Of a stretch of 46,730 nucleotides of DNA, positions 44,326 to 46,730 are shown in pieces; the stretch's first letter is position 1, and the number at the start of each line of letters is the position of its first letter. The stretch covers positions 1 through 46,730 of the forward strand of contig OMYH01000005.1 of NCBI GenBank assembly GCA_900315255.1, in the 5' to 3' direction. A program made the position numbers and the translations under genes. Below the pieces are notes generated by a model. That model was not told the origin of the DNA. It made no database searches and worked only from the letters and a program-made list of their open reading frames with translations. The stretch comes from an uncultured Eubacteriales bacterium. GTDB taxonomy: Bacteria > Bacillota > Clostridia > Oscillospirales > Acutalibacteraceae.

Positions 44326-46194
44326 TTATTCTCCCTTCTTATTACCGCACTCGGGGCAGAATTTACCCGTAATGCCTTTATTGCCGCACGCACAGTCCCA
44401 TGTTTCCTTTTCGGGCTTTTTTGCGCCGCATTCCGAACAGAATTTGCCTGTAATTCCCTTGTTGCCGCAGGTACAATCCCATGTTTCCTTTTCGGGCTTC
44501 TTAGCTCCGCACTCGGAACAGAACTTGCCTGTGATGCATTTATTGCCGCAAACACAATTCCAGGTTTCCTTTGGTTCGGGCTTTTTTGAGCCGCACTCGG
44601 TACAGAATCTGCCTGTTATTCCCTTATTGCCGCAGCTGCAGTCCCATGAATTTACGGGAGTAATTCTGTCTGATATTATACCGCCCAAAGCGATGCCCAT
44701 ATTCTTGCCCGTTTCGGCAATGGGATTAAGTGCGTCTTTGGTCATACCGATTACACTGCCCATCGCGCCGAGAGATATACCAAGTCCCGCAAGATCGCCG
44801 AGACCGTCCATCACTCCGCCGCCGGATCCACCGTTGCCGGTAAGACCGTTTTGCATAGCCTTCATGCCAACCATACGGGCTGTTTCCTGCTGATAAGTAT
44901 AACCTTTCATCTTCATTTCTTCTGCTTCTGCCTGCGCCTGCATTTTATAAGATTCTGCTTCAGCGGCTTTCTGTATTTTAAGGGCCTCGGCATCTCCCTG
45001 AGCACCGATAATCTTCATTCGTGCAGCCGTTTGTGCTTCAACGGTCTTTCTCTCAGCGGCCGCTTCGGCTTCTTTTTTACGTATCTGCTGTTCACGAACT
45101 GACAGATATTCCTGTGCGTACTGCTGCTTTAATCTGCGGAAATTCGGGTCATCGTCGGGGGTAACTATCCTGTTTATGTAGAACTCGGAAAGCTCCAGAC
45201 CGTATTCGGCAAGTTCGGGTGCGATTTTTGTTTTAACGATATTTGACAGGTTGATAAGATGAGCATCAATTTCAAGAATGTTGATTCCGCTCTCTTTTAT
45301 AGCCTGTGCAAGACAAGACTTCACTTGAGTCATTACCATCGAACGAAAAACACCCTTCTTGCTGCCTTCGCCGAGAAGCTGCGCCTGAGACAGACCGCCC
45401 GTAGTACCGACTATCTTCAAAAGCAGCTTTTTGGAATTGGCGACGCGCACGTTGAATTCGCCGCTTGCACCAATCTCAATGTGCATTCCCGTGGCAGGGT
45501 CAAACATTCTCACCTTTGTATCCGTACCCCACTTTATGCCCATTTGTGTGGACATATTTACAAAGTATACCTCCGAGTGGAATGTGCCCTCAGTGTCGGT
45601 CGGGAGATGATAGAGATTCTCCAGAAGCGGTAACTGCTGTGTTTCGAGAGCGTATCTGCCCGAGCCGAATATATCAAGAGCCTGACCGTCCTTGAAGAAT
45701 ATAGCTTCCTGACTTTCGTGAACGATAAGCTGTGAACCGAGGTTAAAATCTTCTATCGGGTGTTTCCATACGATCGTATCGGCATTACCTTCATACTTGA
45801 TAATGCTTGCAAGACCGTCCTTTTTGATATGCTCCTGTGCAATGCGTGCCGGAACATCGTTATCAAAATCGCAGACAGGGCAGACAAAACGCTTTGCATT
45901 CTTGCTTGCAGTTAAACGTATACCGCACCGACCGCAGGAGAATTCCTCCATCTTAGAGATATCCGACATTGCGTTTATCGGCTCGTGGCAAACCGGGCAG
46001 ATCGCTTTACCGGCTTTTGACTGGTCAAAAACAACATCATTCCCACAGTGGGCGCAGGTGCGGCTTGTAAGCTTATCAGTTCTGATGTTGATAATATTAC
46101 CGCAGGTGCAGTTGATTTTCTTTCGTGCAAATAACCCTGTTTTTGCTTCTGCAAACTTTCCGCAGTGCGGACATTCTATAACAAAATTTGACAT
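44326..46194 (-). CDS. zinc-ribbon / SPFH (band 7) / zinc-ribbon-array protein
   Basis: Protein of 622 residues related to the YdjI / virion core protein-like SPFH family. N-terminal ~125 residues hold three zinc-ribbon-like motifs (CPHCGK...CTCG, CAHCGND...CPVC, CGRCG...CPVC). The SPFH domain spans about 145-350 (FFKDGQALDIFGSGRYALETQQLPLL to YINRIVTPDDDPNFR). An Ala/Glu-rich coiled coil (~370-435) and a Gly-rich segment follow, then four CxC-X7-CxxC ribbons at the C-terminus. SPFH proteins oligomerise and scaffold membrane domains. Zinc ribbons at both ends suggest partner recruitment. It sits 21 bp after the RHH gene. Confidence 0.9.
   Translation of the reverse strand: MSNFVIECPHCGKFAEAKTGLFARKKINCTCGNIINIRTDKLTSRTCAHCGNDVVFDQSKAGKAICPVCHEPINAMSDISKMEEFSCGRCGIRLTASKNAKRFVCPVCDFDNDVPARIAQEHIKKDGLASIIKYEGNADTIVWKHPIEDFNLGSQLIVHESQEAIFFKDGQALDIFGSGRYALETQQLPLLENLYHLPTDTEGTFHSEVYFVNMSTQMGIKWGTDTKVRMFDPATGMHIEIGASGEFNVRVANSKKLLLKIVGTTGGLSQAQLLGEGSKKGVFRSMVMTQVKSCLAQAIKESGINILEIDAHLINLSNIVKTKIAPELAEYGLELSEFYINRIVTPDDDPNFRRLKQQYAQEYLSVREQQIRKKEAEAAAERKTVEAQTAARMKIIGAQGDAEALKIQKAAEAESYKMQAQAEAEEMKMKGYTYQQETARMVGMKAMQNGLTGNGGSGGGVMDGLGDLAGLGISLGAMGSVIGMTKDALNPIAETGKNMGIALGGIISDRITPVNSWDCSCGNKGITGRFCTECGSKKPEPKETWNCVCGNKCITGKFCSECGAKKPEKETWDCTCGNKGITGKFCSECGAKKPEKETWDCACGNKGITGKFCPECGNKKGE
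44335..44660 (-). repeat. four tandem ~75-bp repeats encoding C-terminal zinc ribbons
   Basis: Units encode (S/T)W(D/N)C-x-CGNK-x-ITG-(K/R)-FC-x-ECG-x-KKP. The DNA units are also closely similar (CGGGCTTTTTTG-type spacers recur), which suggests copy number may vary between strains. Confidence 0.9.
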
Positions 46195-46215
46195 AATTCA
46201 TTCCTCCGATTATTA

Positions 46216-46410
46216 TTAGTCTTCATCAACAATCTCCATGTGGTTGAGAGAGAATTCGATACAGGTGATAAGAAGCTCGTTTCTTGTTCTGCCTGTAAGC
46301 TCCGCCAGACTGTCAAGCTGTGAGAGCATATCCTTTGGCATACGCATGGAAACGATAGTAGTTTCTCCGGTGTATTTTTTTGGAGTCAATCGCAGTATTG
46401 GTTCCTTCAT
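46216..46410 (-). CDS. ribbon-helix-helix (CopG/Arc-type) transcriptional regulator
   Basis: Protein of 64 residues. TGETTIVSMRMPKDMLSQLDSLAELTGRTRNELLITCIEFSLNHMEI gives the short beta strand (TTIVSMRMP) and two helices of an RHH dimer. ATG 46410 follows AGGAGG; an upstream in-frame GTG overlaps the site. It is the first gene of the minus-strand set, and its promoter overlaps phased TGTATTAC-type elements, so self-repression is likely. No toxin gene is adjacent, making a simple toxin-antitoxin role less likely. Confidence 0.9.
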   Translation of the reverse strand: MKEPILRLTPKKYTGETTIVSMRMPKDMLSQLDSLAELTGRTRNELLITCIEFSLNHMEIVDED

Positions 46411-46421
46411 GGAAAACACCT

Positions 46422-46459
46422 CCTATTCTAATTGTAATACATTCGTATTCATTGTTCAA
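46422..46459 (-). promoter_or_regulatory. promoter/operator of RHH-SPFH-TIR set
   Basis: On the minus strand, TTGAAC (46454-46459), 17 bp, TACAAT (46431-46436). Elements at 46422 (weak), 46433 (TGTAATAC) and 46444 (CGTATTCA) are 11 bp apart and cover the spacer and -10. Confidence 0.7.
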
Positions 46460-46522
46460 GCGTTTTTAAAAAAAAGTATAAATATTTTTAATGATTTAGT
46501 CGCTAAAACATTAATCGTGTTA

Positions 46523-46730
46523 AGGAACCACTGATTAAATCACATCCTCCGGATTGAGCACCTATCTTGCTCGCATCTTTAGTCTCGCCTGCCGGCTCGA
46601 TCGGTGCTTCTGCTGCGCAGAGGTCTCCACCGGAGACCCGCACTGTCAAATTCGTCTCAAAATTCTTGAAATACGTCAGTATTCCTGCGAATTTTTCAAC
46701 TAATTTGCCTAAAAATCTGACTTCGCAATA
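46523..46730 (-). repeat. dispersed repeat, right copy (runs off window)
   Basis: 46523-46621 matches bases 1-99 in reverse complement. The remaining 109 bases to the window end include a GGTCTCC/GGAGACC hairpin (46622-46638) and are likely more of the same element. No open reading frame of note. Confidence 0.8.

Noticed and set aside
46216..46410. RHH protein as antitoxin of a type II toxin-antitoxin pair
   Set aside because: The next gene is a 622-residue SPFH protein; no small toxin-like gene lies on either side within the window.
1..46730. tRNA or rRNA genes
   Set aside because: No cloverleaf with a GGTTCGA-type arm or rRNA-like conserved stretch was noticed on either strand; a covariance search was not possible.

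Overview
The window reads as chromosome of an anaerobic Clostridia member, most like the Ruminococcus / [Eubacterium] siraeum group of gut Oscillospiraceae. This rests on gene style (Ter/TelA cluster, 2-hydroxyacyl-CoA dehydratase-type activase, ECF thiamine transporter under a TPP riboswitch, LytTR-DUF3021 pair, CpXC and zinc-ribbon proteins), AT-rich intergenic DNA with TTGACA-17-TATAAT promoters, and strong GGAGG ribosome sites. Species cannot be fixed from sequence alone. Both window ends lie in one ~100-bp dispersed repeat in opposite orientations, so the window may be an assembly contig that stops at repeats.

Layout. 0.2-9.2 kb (+): rhomboid protease, then a tellurite-resistance-type stress cluster (YceG, TelA, three TerD proteins) ending in a PMCA-type calcium ATPase. 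9.3-11.9 kb (+): an orphan ZnuA-like lipoprotein and IMP dehydrogenase. 12.1-15.5 kb (+): a carboxyltransferase, a biotin carrier and a pyruvate/oxaloacetate carboxyltransferase with no biotin carboxylase, which together look like a transcarboxylase. 15.6-21.9 kb (+): one 2081-residue protein with six C-X2-C-X10-C-X-C zinc ribbons around a ~570-residue E/A/K-rich helix. 22-24.2 kb: CpXC protein (-), coiled-coil protein (+) and MIF-family protein (+). 24.3-26.8 kb (+): serC-serA. 26.8-28.7 kb: esterase (-) and a LytTR-DUF3021 pair (+). 28.7-33.0 kb (-): two-gene 2-hydroxyacyl-CoA dehydratase/activase-type operon. 33.3-34.3 kb (+): TPP riboswitch and ThiT.

From 34.3 kb the DNA becomes an accessory island: a truncated IS3 transposase, a frameshifted nucleotidyltransferase remnant, duplicated promoter and hairpin pieces, then a minus-strand gene set. 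In transcription order this set is a ribbon-helix-helix (RHH) regulator, a zinc-ribbon/SPFH scaffold protein, a four-helix membrane protein, a zinc-ribbon/TIR/RCC1-propeller protein, a zinc-ribbon/TIR/TM/TPR protein, a broken gene and a DUF2971 protein.

The strongest candidate for an undescribed system is this RHH-SPFH-TIR cluster. Three of its upstream regions carry copies of an 8-bp element, TGTATTAC or close variants, spaced 10-11 bp apart (five, three and about three copies), overlapping predicted promoters. This is what stacked RHH dimers on one DNA face would need, so the first gene probably controls the set. The two TIR proteins share a zinc-ribbon/TIR N-terminus with a SARM1-like W-V-x-x-E motif and differ in their C-terminal sensor-like parts. 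I infer a membrane-scaffolded TIR NADase stress or defence system; no function has been shown here.
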